Of a stretch of 64,000 nucleotides of DNA, positions 1 through 10,320 are shown piece by piece. Source of the DNA: Procambarus clarkii (taxonomy: Eukaryota > Arthropoda > Malacostraca > Decapoda > Cambaridae). The translations under genes and the position numbers were made by a program. Under the pieces are notes generated by a model. The model saw only the letters and a list, made by a program, of their open reading frames with translations. It was not told where the DNA came from and made no database searches. Positions within the stretch are counted from its first letter, which is position 1, and the number at the start of each line of letters is the position of its first letter. Location of the stretch: assembly GCF_040958095.1 (NCBI RefSeq), contig NC_091193.1, forward strand, positions 25,751,832-25,815,831, written 5' to 3'.

Positions 1-1536
1 TTGGTCAAAGAACAGGGGTTTGAAGGAGGTCTTGGTCAAAGAACAGGGGTTTGGAGAAGGTCTTGGTCAAAGAACAGGGGTTTGGAGAAGGTCTTGGTCA
101 AAGAACAGGGGTTTGTAGAAGGTCTTGGTCAAAGAACAGGGGTTTGGAGAAGGTCTTGGTCAAAGAACAGGGGTTTGGAGAAGGTCTTGGTCAAAGAACA
201 GGGGTTTGTAGAAGGTCTTGGTCAAAGAACAGGGGTTTGTAGAAGGTCTTGGTCAAAGAACAGGGGTTTGGAGAAGGTCTTGGTTAAAGAACAATGGGTT
301 TGGAGAAGGTCTTGGTCAAAGAACAGGGGTTTGGAGAAGGTCTTGGTCAAAGAACAGGGGTTTGGAGAAGGTCTTGGTCAAAGAACAGGGGTTTGTAGAA
401 GGTCTTGGTCAAAGAACAGGGGTTTATAGAAGGTCTTGGTCAAAGAACAGGGGTTTGAAGGAGGTCTTAGTCAAAGAACAGGGGTTTGGAGAAGGTCTTG
501 GTCAAAGAACAGGGGTTTGGAGAAGGTCTTGGTCAAAGAACAGGGGTTTGTAGAAGGTCTTGGTCAAAGAACAGGGGTTTGGAGAAGGTCTTGGTCAAAG
601 AACAGGGGTTTGAAGGAGGTCTTAGTCAAAGAACAGGGGTTTGGAGAAGGTCTTGGTCAAAGAACAGGGGTTTGGAAAAGGTCTTGGTCAAAGAACTGGG
701 GTTTGGAGAAGGTCTTGGTCAAAGAACAGGGGTTTGGAAAAGGTCTTGGTCAAAGAACAGGGGTTTGGAGAAGGCCTTGGTCAAAGAACAGGGGTTTGGA
801 GAAGGTCTTGGTCAAAGAACAGGGTTTTGTAGAAGGTCTTGGTCAAAGAACAGGGGTTTGGAGAAGGTCTTGGTCAAAGAACAGGGGTTTGAAGGAGGTC
901 TTAGTCAAAGAACAGGGGTTTGGAGAAGGTCTTGGTCAAAGAACAGGGGTTTGGAGAAGGTCTTGGTCAAAGAACAGGGGTTTGGAGAAGGTCTTGGTCA
1001 AAGAACAGGGGTTTGTAGAAGGTCTTGGTCAAAGAACAGGGGTTTGGAGAAGGTCTTGGTCAAAGAACAGGGGTTTGGAGGTCTTGGTCAAAGAACAGGG
1101 GTTTGAAGGAGGTCTTAGTCAAAGAACAGGGGTTTGGAGAAGGTCTTGGTCAAAGAACAGGGGTTTGGAAAAGGTCTTGGTCAAAGAACAGGGGTTTGGA
1201 GAAGGTCTTGGTCAAAGAACAGGGGTTTGGAAAAGGTCTTGGTCAAAGAACAGGGGTTTGGAGAAGGCCTTGGTCAAAGAACAGGGGTTTGGAGAAGGTC
1301 TTGGTCAAAGAACAGGGGTTTGTAGAAGGTCTTGGTCAAAGAACAGGGGTTTGGAGAAGGTCTTGGTCAAAGAACAGGGGTTTGGAGGTGGTCTTGGTCA
1401 AAGAACAGGGGTTTGGAGGAGGTCTTGGTCAAAGAACAGGGGTTTGGAGAAGGTCTTGGTCAAAGAACAGGGGTTTGAAGGAGGTCTTAGTCAAAGAACA
1501 GGGGTTTGGAGAAGGTCTTGGTCAAAGAACAAAGCT
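1..1536. repeat. 31-bp minisatellite array (about 49 units, cut by window edge)
   Basis: Head-to-tail units of 31 bp built around GGTCAAAGAACAGGGGTTTG, followed by variable GGAGAAGGTCTT, GTAGAAGGTCTT or GAAGGAGGTCTT segments. The array runs off the left edge and ends at about 1536. The unit is 31 bp (1 mod 3) and the + strand consensus has no stop, so frames of 60 to 390 codons stay open by period arithmetic. No gene is supported. Confidence 0.95.
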
Positions 1537-1570
1537 CTTACAGGTGTGCCACAAGAAGAGTGCCTAAATT

Positions 1571-1675
1571 ATGGAGGCTTGAACTTAGAGACTTCAATGC
1601 CTCTATAATTATAGAGGCTTCAATGCCTCTATAATTATAGAGGCTTGAGCTAAGAGGCTTCAATACCTCTATAAT
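1571..1675. repeat. Short palindromic repeat cluster
   Basis: Two perfect 18-bp palindromes, CCTCTATAATTATAGAGG, lie at 1600-1617 and 1626-1643. They are separated by CTTCAATG, and degenerate copies of GAGGCTTCAATGCCTC lie on either side. Each could form a hairpin or cruciform. The function is unknown. The cluster sits exactly where the 31-bp array ends. Confidence 0.75.
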
Positions 1676-1875
1676 TCAGAGATTGTGTTCCCTCAGGTTG
1701 AAGTAAAGGGAACACTCAGGAGAAAGCGCCAAGCCATTATGACTATATAGCACTGGGAAGGGATCAGGATAATGATTTGGGATGGGACGGGGGGGAAGGA
1801 ATGGTGCCCGGCCACTTGGATGGTCGGGGATTGAACGCCGACCTGCATGAAGCGAGACCGTCGCTTGAGTGAGGG
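1676..1875 (-). mobile_element. tRNA-derived SINE-like sequence
   Basis: On the minus strand there is a Pol III B-box-like stretch (GGCGTTCAATCCCCGACC) near 1825-1845, preceded by a weak tRNA-like 5' part and followed by a C-rich body and a unique tail. The pattern matches a SINE type I remember as common in decapod genomes. The A box is poorly preserved, so this copy is probably dead. Confidence 0.5.
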
Positions 1876-1909
1876 AACTCGATCTCACATCACAATTCCA
1901 GAACAGAGA

Positions 1910-1990
1910 AGTGCCGAGGGGTTATGATCACTATATACAAAATATTGAAAGAATAGACATGATGTACACGGACAGCCAACGCTGGGAATG
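1910..1990 (+). pseudogene. Tiny fragment of CR1/Jockey-type LINE C-terminus
   Basis: The sequence around 1926-1960 translates to a degraded version of the MITTYKIL block near the C-terminus of the LINE ORF2 at 6504-10211, with an early stop. It ends where the 23/24-bp array begins. This is a relic identified only by similarity to the better copies in the window. Confidence 0.45.
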
Positions 1991-1994
1991 AGAA

Positions 1995-4900
1995 GAGGTA
2001 ACGTAAGGTAAGACTCACCAGGTAACGTAAGGTAAGACTCACCAGGTAACGTAAGGTGAGACTCACAGGTAACGTAAGGTAAGACTCACCAGGTAACGTA
2101 AGGTAAGACTCACCAGGTAACGTAAGGTAAGACTCACCAGGTAACGTAAGGTAAGACTCACAGGTAACGTAAGGTAAGACTCACAGGTAACGTAAGGTAA
2201 GACTCACCAGGTAACGTAAGGTAAGACTCACCAGGTAACGTAAGGTGAGACTCACAGGTAACGTAAGGTAAGACTCACAGGTAACGTAAGGTAAGACTCA
2301 CCAGGTAACGTAAGGTAAGACTCACCAGGTAACGTAAGGTGAGACTCACAGGTAACGTAAGGTAAGACTCACAGGTAACGTAAGGTAAGACTCACAGGTA
2401 ACGTAAGGTAAGACTCACAGGTAACGTAAGGTAAGACTCACCAGGTAACGTAAGGTAAGACTCACCAGGTAACGTAAGGTAAGACTCACCAGGTAACGTA
2501 AGGTAAGACTCACCAGGTAACGTAAGATAAGACTCACAGGTAACGTAAGGTAAGACTCACCAGGTAACGTAAGGTAAGACTCACCAGGTAACGTAAGATA
2601 AGACTCACAGGTAACGTAAGGTAAGACTCACCAGGTAACGTAAGGTAAGACTCACAGGTAACGTAAGGTAAGACTCACAGGTAACGTAAGGTAAGACTCA
2701 CCAGGTAACGTAAGGTAAGACTCACCAGGTAACGTAAGGTAAGACTCACAGGTAACGTAAGGTAAGACTCACAGGTAACGTAAGGTAAGACTCACCAGGT
2801 AACGTAAGGTAAGACTCACCAGGTAACGTAAGGTAAGACTCACAGGTAACGTAAGGTAAGACTCACAGGTAACGTAAGGTAAGACTCACAGGTAACGTAA
2901 GACTCACAGGTAACGTAAGGTAAGACTCACCAGGTAACGTAAGGTAAGACTCACAGGTAACGTAAGGTAAGACTCACAGGTAACGTAAGGTAAGACTCAC
3001 CAGGTAACGTAAGGTAAGACTCACCAGGTAACGTAAGGTAAGACTCACAGGTAACGTAAGGTAAGACTCACCAGGTAACGTAAGGTAAGACTCACAGGTA
3101 ACGTAAGGTAAGACTCACAGGTAACGTAAGGTAAGACTCACAGGTAACGTAAGGTAAGACTCACAGGTAACGTAAGGTAAGACTCACAGGTAACGTAAGG
3201 TAAGACTCACAGGTAACGTAAGGTAACTCCAGTAAGGTAAGACTCACCAGGTAACGTAAGGTAAGACTCACCAGGTAACGTAAGGTAAGACTCACCAGGT
3301 AACGTAAGGTAAGACTCACCAGGTAACGTAAGGTAAGACTCACCAGGTAACGTAAGGTAAGACTCACAGGTAACGTAAGGTAAGACTCACAGGTAACGTA
3401 AGGTAAGACTCACCAGGTAACGTAAGGTAAGACTCACAGGTAACGTAAGGTAAGACTCACCAGGTAACGTAAGGTAAGACTCACAGGTAACGTAAGGTAA
3501 GACTCACCAGGTAACGTAAGGTAAGACTCACCAGGTAACGTAAGGTAAGACTCACCAGGTAACGTAAGGTAAGACTCACCAGGTAACGTAAGGTAAGACT
3601 CACCAGGTAACGTAAGGTAAGACTCACAGGTAACGTAAGGTAAGACTCACAGGTAACGTAAGGTAAGACTCACAGGTAACGTAAGGTAAGACTCACAGGT
3701 AACGTAAGGTAAGACTCACAAGGTAACGTAAGGTAAGACTCACCAGGTAACGTAAGGTAAGACTCACAGGTAAGGTAAGACTCACCAGGTAACGTAAGGT
3801 AAGACTCACCAGGTAACGTAAGGTAAGACTCACAGGTAACGTAAGGTAAGACTCACAGGTAACGTAAGGTAAGACTCACCAGGTAACGTAAGGTAAGACT
3901 CACAGGTAACGAAAGGTAAGACTCACAGGTAACGTAAGGTAAGACTCACCAGGTAACGTAAGGTAAGACTCACCAGGTAACGTAAGGTAAGACTCAACAG
4001 GTAACGTAAGATAAGACTCACAGGTAACGTAAGGTAAGACTCACCAGGTAACGTAAGGTAAGACTCACCAGGTAACGTAAGATAAGACTCACAGGTAACG
4101 TAAGGTAAGACTCACAGGTAACGTAAGGTAAGACTCGCCAGGTAACGTAAGGTAAGACTCACCAGGTAACGTAAGGTAAGACTCACCAGGTAACGTAAGG
4201 TAAGACTCACCAGGTAACGTAAGGTAAGACTCACCAGGTAACGTAAGGTAAGACTCACAGGTAACGTAAGGTAAGACTCACCAGGTAACGTAAGGTAAGA
4301 CTCACCAGGTAACGTAAGGTAAGACTCACCAGGTAACGTAAGATAAGACTCACCAGGTAACGTAAGGTAAGACTCACCAGGTAACGTAAGGTAAGACTCA
4401 CCAGGTAACGTAAGGTAAGACTCACCAGGTAACGTAAGGTAAGACTCACAGGTAACGTAAGGTAAGACTCACCAGGTAACGTAAGGTAAGACTCACCAGG
4501 TAACGTAAGGTAAGACTCACCAGGTAACGTAAGGTAAGACTCACCAGGTAACGTAAGGTAAGACTCACAGGTAACGTAAGGTAAGACTCACCAGGTAACG
4601 TAAGGTAAGACTCACCAGGTAACGTAAGGTAAGACTCACCAGGTAACGTAAGGTAAGACTCACCAGGTAACGTAAGGTAAGACTCACCAGGTAACGTAAG
4701 GTAAGACTCACCAGGTAACGTAAGGTAAGACTCACCAGGTAAAGTAAGGTAAGACTCACCAGGTAACGTAAGGTAAGACTCACCAGGTAACGTAAGGTAA
4801 GACTCACCAGGTAAAGTAAGGTAAGACTCACCAGGTAACGTAAGGTAAGACTCACCAGGTAACGTAAGGTAAGACTCACCAGGTAACGTAAGGTAAGACT

Positions 4901-5200
4901 CACCAGGTAACGTAAGGTAAGACTCACCAGGTAACGTAAGGTAAGACTCACCAGGTAACGTAAGGTAAGACTCACCAGGTAAAGTAAGGTAAGACTCACC
5001 AGGTAACGTAAGGTAAGACTCACCAGGTAACGTAAGGTAAGACTCACCAGGTAAAGTAAGGTAAGACTCACCAGGTAACGTAAGGTAAGACTCACCAGGT
5101 AACGTAAGGTAAGACTCACCAGGTAAAGTAAGGTAAGACTCACCAGGTAACGTAAGGTAAGACTCACCAGGTAACGTAAGGTAAGACTCACCAGGTAACC
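1995..5200. repeat. 23/24-bp minisatellite array (about 135 units)
   Basis: Units AGGTAACGTAAGGTAAGACT followed by CAC (23 bp) or CACC (24 bp) alternate irregularly. From about 4140 to 5200 nearly all units are 24 bp, so minus-strand frames stay open there (64 and 216 codons). GATAAG and AAAGTAAG variants recur in blocks, which suggests local duplication. Each unit carries AAGGTAAGA on the + strand, and 24-bp units carry TGGTGAGT on the - strand; both match the 5' splice-site consensus. Confidence 0.95.
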
Positions 5201-5310
5201 AAAAAATAAGGACATAAGACTGGCATGAAGATCATAGTCTCTATTGTGTTAGTGATAGACCAGCAGCATCTCCGCCCCCCTCCCCATCACCCCCAGCACT
5301 CGCCAGCCCT

Positions 5311-5384
5311 CACACCTGCTCCCTCACACCTGCTCCCTCACACCTGCTCCCTCACACCTGCTCCCTCACACCTGCTCCCTCACC
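5311..5384. repeat. 14-bp repeat, five units
   Basis: CACACCTGCTCCCT is repeated five times in tandem in a C-rich stretch following the large array. It is non-coding as far as can be seen. Confidence 0.85.
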
Positions 5385-5461
5385 GCACACTGGGGGAGGA
5401 GTGCGGTGATGAGTCTCATGAGGTGAATTGTCCCTCACGATCCTGGAATAAAGAAGTGTTT

Positions 5462-5786
5462 GTTGAAACATGATCACCATATACACAATTTTCAGGGGAA
5501 TAGACAGAGTAGACAAGGATGGATTATTTAACACAGGTGGTACACGCACAAGGGAACACAGGTGGAAGCTGAGTAAATGAGCCACAGACACATTAGAAAG
5601 AACTTTGTCAGTGTCAGAGTAGATCAGAAATGGAATGCACTAAGAAGTGGTGTGGAGGCTGACTCCATACACAGAGCCCAGTAGGCTCAGGAATCTGTAC
5701 ACCAGTTGACTGACAGTTGAGAGGCGGGACCAAAGACCCAAAGCTCAACCCCCGCAGGCACAACTAGGTGAGTACACACACACACC
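5462..5786 (+). mobile_element. 5'-truncated CR1/Jockey-type LINE, 3' end
   Basis: The stretch resembles the last part of the LINE at 6310-10320: the GDMIT-YKI-GIDRVD region, the RTRGHRWKLS and KNFF-VRV blocks and then the 3' UTR, including CTCAACCCCCGCAGGCACAA and the terminal ACTAGGTGAGTACAC. Stops and small indels interrupt the coding part. The 5' truncation is typical of target-primed reverse transcription. A (CA)n tail follows. Confidence 0.75.
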
Positions 5787-6050
5787 AAAATTGAAGAAAA
5801 GTACAGAGGTTTGCAACAAGACTGGTGCCAGAGGTAACAGGGTTAAAATGGAACTAGCTCTCATATCTCTAGAAGGTGGAAGGAACAGAGTGAATATGAT
5901 TGTAACATACAAGATACTAAAGATAATAGATAAGGTGGATAAGAAGAACCTCTTTAATGTGAGAGAATGTAGTACAAGAGGACACAAGTGGAAGATGAAA
6001 TGCAAATGAGTCCAAGAAATATAGGAAAGTTGTGTGACAGTGAGGGGCGG
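5787..6050 (+). pseudogene. Decayed LINE ORF2 C-terminal fragment
   Basis: A 72-codon frame (5791-6009) aligns by eye with the C-terminal region of the LINE ORF2 at 6504-10211. It follows the blocks KLEKVQ, ATRLVPELRG, NMIVTYKIL, DKVDKKNLFN and TRGHKWKMK. Substitutions are numerous, so this is an older copy than its neighbours. Confidence 0.65.
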
Positions 6051-6084
6051 TCAACAAGCACCTGAACGCGTTTCACCTGCTTGT

Positions 6085-6275
6085 TTCAGTCGAACACACT
6101 GAAGGAGGAAGCTTTGAAAGCCACCTCCATCCACAACGGTAAGGCCAGACTCGACACAGAATACGAACATGAGAACAACACATTTTTAACGGCACAGATC
6201 CACACGGCCAGTAGGAGGGACATACAGTGCGGAACCTCACTCCCCCGTAGTAGTCACTCATAGGTAAGTACACAC
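6085..6275 (+). pseudogene. Decayed LINE 3'-end relic
   Basis: The segment 6081-6263 encodes a block like EALKATSIHN-KAR-D-E, comparable to the VEADSIHSFKCRYDRA terminus of LINE ORF2. It is followed by a tail ending TAGGTAAGTACAC, similar to the LINE tail TAGGTGAGTACAC. A (CA)n run (about 6275-6315) separates it from the next element. Confidence 0.45.
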
Positions 6276-6311
6276 GCATGTAAGCACGCACACACACACA
6301 CGCACACTCTA

Positions 6312-6771
6312 ACACACACACAGGATCTCTTTAATCGAGGACAAAAACATGATTAAAGAGATCCTTAAAGAGGTAAGGATGGAGGGAGCTGAGCGAAATG
6401 TTGAAAAGGTTTTCAGGCTTGGAAAGTACAACAAGGACAGAGACCGAATGATAAAGGTGGTTTTCATGAGCGAAATCGCAAAAGAGGAACTGCTAGCAAG
6501 GAAGTGTTGTCTAAAAGGTGTAGAGAAGTTCAAGAAAATATTCCTGCAGAGGGATATGACAAGGGAAGAGAGAATACGGACAGCAGACGCGAGGAAGGAG
6601 CGCAGGGAGAGAGAAGGAAATCAGAGTACCACAACCCAGAACCCTACAATCCCAGAGGGAAGTGGAGAACCCTCCTCAAACAGTGCAACAGCCACAGGGA
6701 TTGGGGCACCACCCCCACATTCTACCCAACAGACACCCAACCTGCCCCATCCCCTGTCAGCCCCCCACTAA
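6312..6771 (+). pseudogene. LINE ORF1 C-terminal part (RNA-binding, gag-like)
   Basis: The open frame has its first Met at 6349 but is open back to the (CA)n tract. The motif VEKVFRLGKYNKDRDRMIKV is typical of the RRM-like part of LINE ORF1 proteins. It is followed by a basic segment (REERIRTADARKERREREG) and a low-complexity S/T/P-rich tail. ORF1 proteins bind the element RNA and chaperone it. This copy lacks its N-terminus. It overlaps ORF2 by about 270 bp in the -1 frame, so ORF2 may be translated by frameshift or reinitiation. The function is assigned from context and motif only. Confidence 0.6.
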
Positions 6772-9700
6772 GTACCCACCTAGGGCACCCTCCCCCCACC
6801 CACCCCCCTCCCCCCACTCACCCCCCTTCTTCCCCTCACCCCTCTCCCCAGGACCTCCCTTCCCCCCCATCCCCCATGCCCTCCCTTCTCCCACATGCCT
6901 TCCCGTCTCTCCCACCCCCATGCCCTCCCTTCTCCCCCTCCCCCCTAAGCCCCCCACTCTCCCCCACCCCACCTAAGTCTTCCCCTCTCCCCCACTCCCC
7001 TAAACCCTCCCCTCTTCCTCACCCACCTCAGCCCTCCCTTTTCCCCCACGCCCCCCAAGCCCTCCACCCTTTTCTCTCCCCCCAAGCCCCCCCATCTCCC
7101 CTATCCCCCACAGCCTCTCCTCCCCCCATGCTTCCCCAACCCTCCCTCTCTTACCCACCCCCTGTACCCTCCCCCTCTTATCCACCCCCTGTACCCTCCC
7201 CCTCTTATCCACCCCCTGTACCCTCCCCCTCTTATCCACCCCCTGTACCCTCCCCCTCTCCCCCACCACCCCAAGCCCTCCCTCCTCCACCAATCCCCCC
7301 GTGCCAGGTCCCCCCAGCTCCCACTCACCCCAGATCCCAAAGGTCCCCCCCAGAAAAGAAGCAGGAGAGAGTCAGTTTCAGGGTGATGTACTCGAACATA
7401 GATGGGATCACAAGCAAGACAAGTGAACTAAGGGAAAGAGCACAAGAAGTTAACCCAGATGTAATCGGACTCACTGAAACAAAACTCTCTGGAATCATAA
7501 CGAATGCCGTGTTTCCCCAGGAGTATACAGTAATAAGGAAAGAGAGGGAAGGTAGAGGAGGAGGCGGAGTGGCCCTACTCATGAGAAGGGAATGGAGTTT
7601 TAAGGAGATGGCCATCCCGGGCTGTGAGGAGTTCAGAGACTACATAGCAGGCACCATAACAATGGGAGGACCAAGAATAGTAGTAGCAGTAATATACAAC
7701 CCTCCACCAAATGACAGGAGACCCAGTCAAGAGTATGAAAACAACAACAAGGCAGTTAACACTATAATTGAGAGGGCAGCCTCTGCTGCCTGTAGAAATA
7801 GATCCCACCTGCTCATCATGAGCGACTTCAATCACGGAAAGATTGACTGGGAGAACAAGGAACCGCATGGAGGCGAGGATACGTGGAGAGCCAAACTATT
7901 GGAGGTGGTGACAAGCAACTTTTTAACGCAGCATGTCGGAGAACCCACAAGGATGAGAGGCAATGACGAACCAGCGAGACTCGACCTAGTCTTCACTCTG
8001 AACGACTCCGACATAAGAGAAATCGGTTTTGAGGACCCAGTAGGAATGAGCGACCACAGTGTACTGGTGTTTGAGTACTTGATTGAAGAAGGGTTATTGA
8101 ACTCGAGGAGGGATACCGAAACCAAAAGGTTAGCATACCGAAAGGGAAACTATGAGGGGATAAGAAAATTCCTAACAGATATAGCATGGGAAACAGAGCT
8201 CAGGGGAAAGACGGCCCAAGATATGATGGATTACATCACGCAGAAGTGCAAGGACGCAGCCAACAAGTTTGTCCCAGTCCAAAAGGAAAACAGAGAAATG
8301 AAGATGAGAAACCCATGGTTTAATCAAAGATGTAGGCTAGCTAAGCAGCAAAGTAAAAGGGCATGGAGAAACTATAGGAATAACAGGACACTGGAGAGCA
8401 GAGAAAGATACCAGAATGCCAGGAATGAATATGTCAGGATGAGAAGAGAGGCAGAAAGACAATACGAAAATGACATCGCAAGCAAGGCAAAGACTCAGCC
8501 TAAATTGTTGCATAGCCACATTAGGAGAAAAACAACAGTAAAGGAACAGGTTATGAGATTAAGGATAGGGGCGGAAGGATTCACTACAAATGACAAGGAA
8601 GTGTGTGAGGAATTGAATAAGAAATTCCAGGAGGTCTTCACCTTAGAACAAGGAGAAATTCCAGAGGTAAGTGAGGGAATAGCTAACCAGGAACCACTGG
8701 AAGAGTTTGAGATTACCAGTGGGGAAGTAAGGAAGTGTTTACTAGAGTTGGACGTGACGAAGGCTATAGGCCCAGATGGAATCTCCCCTTGGGTTCTAAA
8801 GGAAGGAGCAAGAGAACTGAGCCTACCACTCTCCATAGTGTATAACAAATCACTGGCAACAGGGGAACTGCCAGATATTTGGAAAGCAGCTAACGTAGTC
8901 CCGATATACAAGAAAGGGGATAGACAGGAGGCACTGAACTACAGGCCAGTGTCCCTAACCTGCATACCATGCAAGCTGATGGAGAAGATTGTGCGAAAAA
9001 AACTAGTGGAGCATCTGGAGCGAAGGAACTTTGTAACACAGCATCAACATGGGTTCAGGGATGGCAGGTCCTGCCTCACAGGGTTACTTGAATTCTACGA
9101 CCAGGCAACAAAAATAAGGCAAGAAAGAGAAGGGTGGGCAGACTGCATATTTTTGGATTGTCAGAAAGCCTTTGATACAGTGCCACACAAGAGGCTAGTG
9201 CGAAAGTTGGAGATGCAGGCTGGAGTGAGAGGGAAGGTACTCCGGTGGATAGAGGAATACCTAAGCAACAGGAGACAACGAGTCTGTGTGAGGGGTGAGG
9301 TCTCAGATTGGCGAGACGTCACAAGTGGAGTCCCGCAGGGGTCAGTCCTTGGACCTATACTGTTTCTGGTATATGTAAATGATCTCCCAGAGGGTATAGA
9401 TTCGTTCCTCTCAATGTTTGCCGACGATGCAAAAATTATGAGGAGGATTGAAACAGAGGATGATAGTAGGAGGCTACAAAATGACCTGGATAGACTGAGT
9501 GAATGGTCCAACAAATGGCTGTTGAAGTTCAACCCGAGTAAATGCAAAGTAATGAAACTAGGCAGTGGAAACAGGAGGCCAGGCACAGGATACAGAATAG
9601 GAGATGAAGTACTTAATGAAACAGACAGAGAGAAAGATCTAGGAGTTGATATCACACCAAACCTGTCTCCTGAAGCCCACATAAAGAGAATAACGTCTGC

Positions 9701-10211
9701 GGCATATGCGAGGCTGGCTAACATCAGAACGGCGTTCAGGAACCTGTGTAAGGAATCATTCAGAATCTTGTACACCACATATGTAAGACCAATCCTGGAG
9801 TATGCGGCCCCAGCATGGAGCCCGTACCTTGTCAAGCACAAGACGAAGCTGGAAAAAGTCCAAAGGTATGCTACTAGACTAGTCCCAGAACTAAGAGGCA
9901 TGAGTTATGAGGAAAGGCTGCGGGAAATGCACCTCACGACACTGGAAGACAGAAGAGTAAGGGGGGACATGATCACAACCTACAAAATCCTCAGGGGAAT
10001 CGACCGGGTAAACAACGATGAACTTTTCAACACTGGTGGGACGCGAACAAGGGGACACAGGTGGAAGCTGAGTACCCAAATGAGCCACAGAGACGTTAGA
10101 AAGAACTTTTTCAGTGTCAGAGTAGTTAGCAAATGGAATGCATTAGGAAGTGATGTGGTGGAGGCTGACTCCATTCACAGTTTCAAATGTAGATATGATA
10201 GAGCCCAATAG
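6504..10211 (+). CDS. LINE ORF2: APE endonuclease and reverse transcriptase, 1235 codons
   Basis: This protein nicks target DNA and copies the LINE RNA into the genome. Residues 1-75 overlap ORF1 in another frame. Residues 90-290 are an extreme proline-rich tract, including SPSYPPPVP repeated four times. The apurinic-like endonuclease spans about 292-525, with YSNIDG (296), LTETKLS, MSDFNHG and GMSDHS (D517). Reverse transcriptase follows at about 700-1010, with PDGISPW (757), FLDCQKAFDTVPH, SGVPQGSVLGP and the catalytic FADD (972-975). A C-terminal region (GTRTRGHRWKLS, KNFFSVRVV) ends at YDRAQ. No stop or frameshift is visible, so the copy may be recent. The true start is uncertain: 6504 is the first Met of the frame, and initiation within or after the proline tract is possible. 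CR1 versus Jockey placement needs a phylogeny. Confidence 0.88.
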   Translation: MLSKRCREVQENIPAEGYDKGRENTDSRREEGAQGERRKSEYHNPEPYNPRGKWRTLLKQCNSHRDWGTTPTFYPTDTQPAPSPVSPPLSTHLGHPPPTHPPPPTHPPSSPHPSPQDLPSPPSPMPSLLPHAFPSLPPPCPPFSPSPLSPPLSPTPPKSSPLPHSPKPSPLPHPPQPSLFPHAPQALHPFLSPQAPPSPLSPTASPPPMLPQPSLSYPPPVPSPSYPPPVPSPSYPPPVPSPSYPPPVPSPSPPPPQALPPPPIPPCQVPPAPTHPRSQRSPPEKKQERVSFRVMYSNIDGITSKTSELRERAQEVNPDVIGLTETKLSGIITNAVFPQEYTVIRKEREGRGGGGVALLMRREWSFKEMAIPGCEEFRDYIAGTITMGGPRIVVAVIYNPPPNDRRPSQEYENNNKAVNTIIERAASAACRNRSHLLIMSDFNHGKIDWENKEPHGGEDTWRAKLLEVVTSNFLTQHVGEPTRMRGNDEPARLDLVFTLNDSDIREIGFEDPVGMSDHSVLVFEYLIEEGLLNSRRDTETKRLAYRKGNYEGIRKFLTDIAWETELRGKTAQDMMDYITQKCKDAANKFVPVQKENREMKMRNPWFNQRCRLAKQQSKRAWRNYRNNRTLESRERYQNARNEYVRMRREAERQYENDIASKAKTQPKLLHSHIRRKTTVKEQVMRLRIGAEGFTTNDKEVCEELNKKFQEVFTLEQGEIPEVSEGIANQEPLEEFEITSGEVRKCLLELDVTKAIGPDGISPWVLKEGARELSLPLSIVYNKSLATGELPDIWKAANVVPIYKKGDRQEALNYRPVSLTCIPCKLMEKIVRKKLVEHLERRNFVTQHQHGFRDGRSCLTGLLEFYDQATKIRQEREGWADCIFLDCQKAFDTVPHKRLVRKLEMQAGVRGKVLRWIEEYLSNRRQRVCVRGEVSDWRDVTSGVPQGSVLGPILFLVYVNDLPEGIDSFLSMFADDAKIMRRIETEDDSRRLQNDLDRLSEWSNKWLLKFNPSKCKVMKLGSGNRRPGTGYRIGDEVLNETDREKDLGVDITPNLSPEAHIKRITSAAYARLANIRTAFRNLCKESFRILYTTYVRPILEYAAPAWSPYLVKHKTKLEKVQRYATRLVPELRGMSYEERLREMHLTTLEDRRVRGDMITTYKILRGIDRVNNDELFNTGGTRTRGHRWKLSTQMSHRDVRKNFFSVRVVSKWNALGSDVVEADSIHSFKCRYDRAQ

Positions 10212-10320
10212 GCTCAGGAATCTGTACACCAGTTGATTGACGGTTGAGAGGCGGGACCAAAGAGCCAGAGCTCAACCCCCGCAAGCACAATTAGGTGAGT
10301 ACAATTAGGTGAGTACACAC

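Larger units (their letters stand above)
6310..10320 (+). mobile_element. CR1/Jockey-superfamily non-LTR retrotransposon, 5'-truncated in ORF1
   Basis: The element contains the end of ORF1, an intact ORF2 with APE endonuclease and reverse transcriptase, and a short 3' UTR. It ends in two tandem copies of ACAATTAGGTGAGT (about 10289-10318). Short tandem repeats instead of poly(A) at the 3' terminus are typical of CR1-like elements. The 5' limit coincides with a (CA)n microsatellite at about 6310, where the ORF1 frame is already open, so the 5' part is missing. Several shorter copies of the same or close families occur in the window. Confidence 0.85.
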
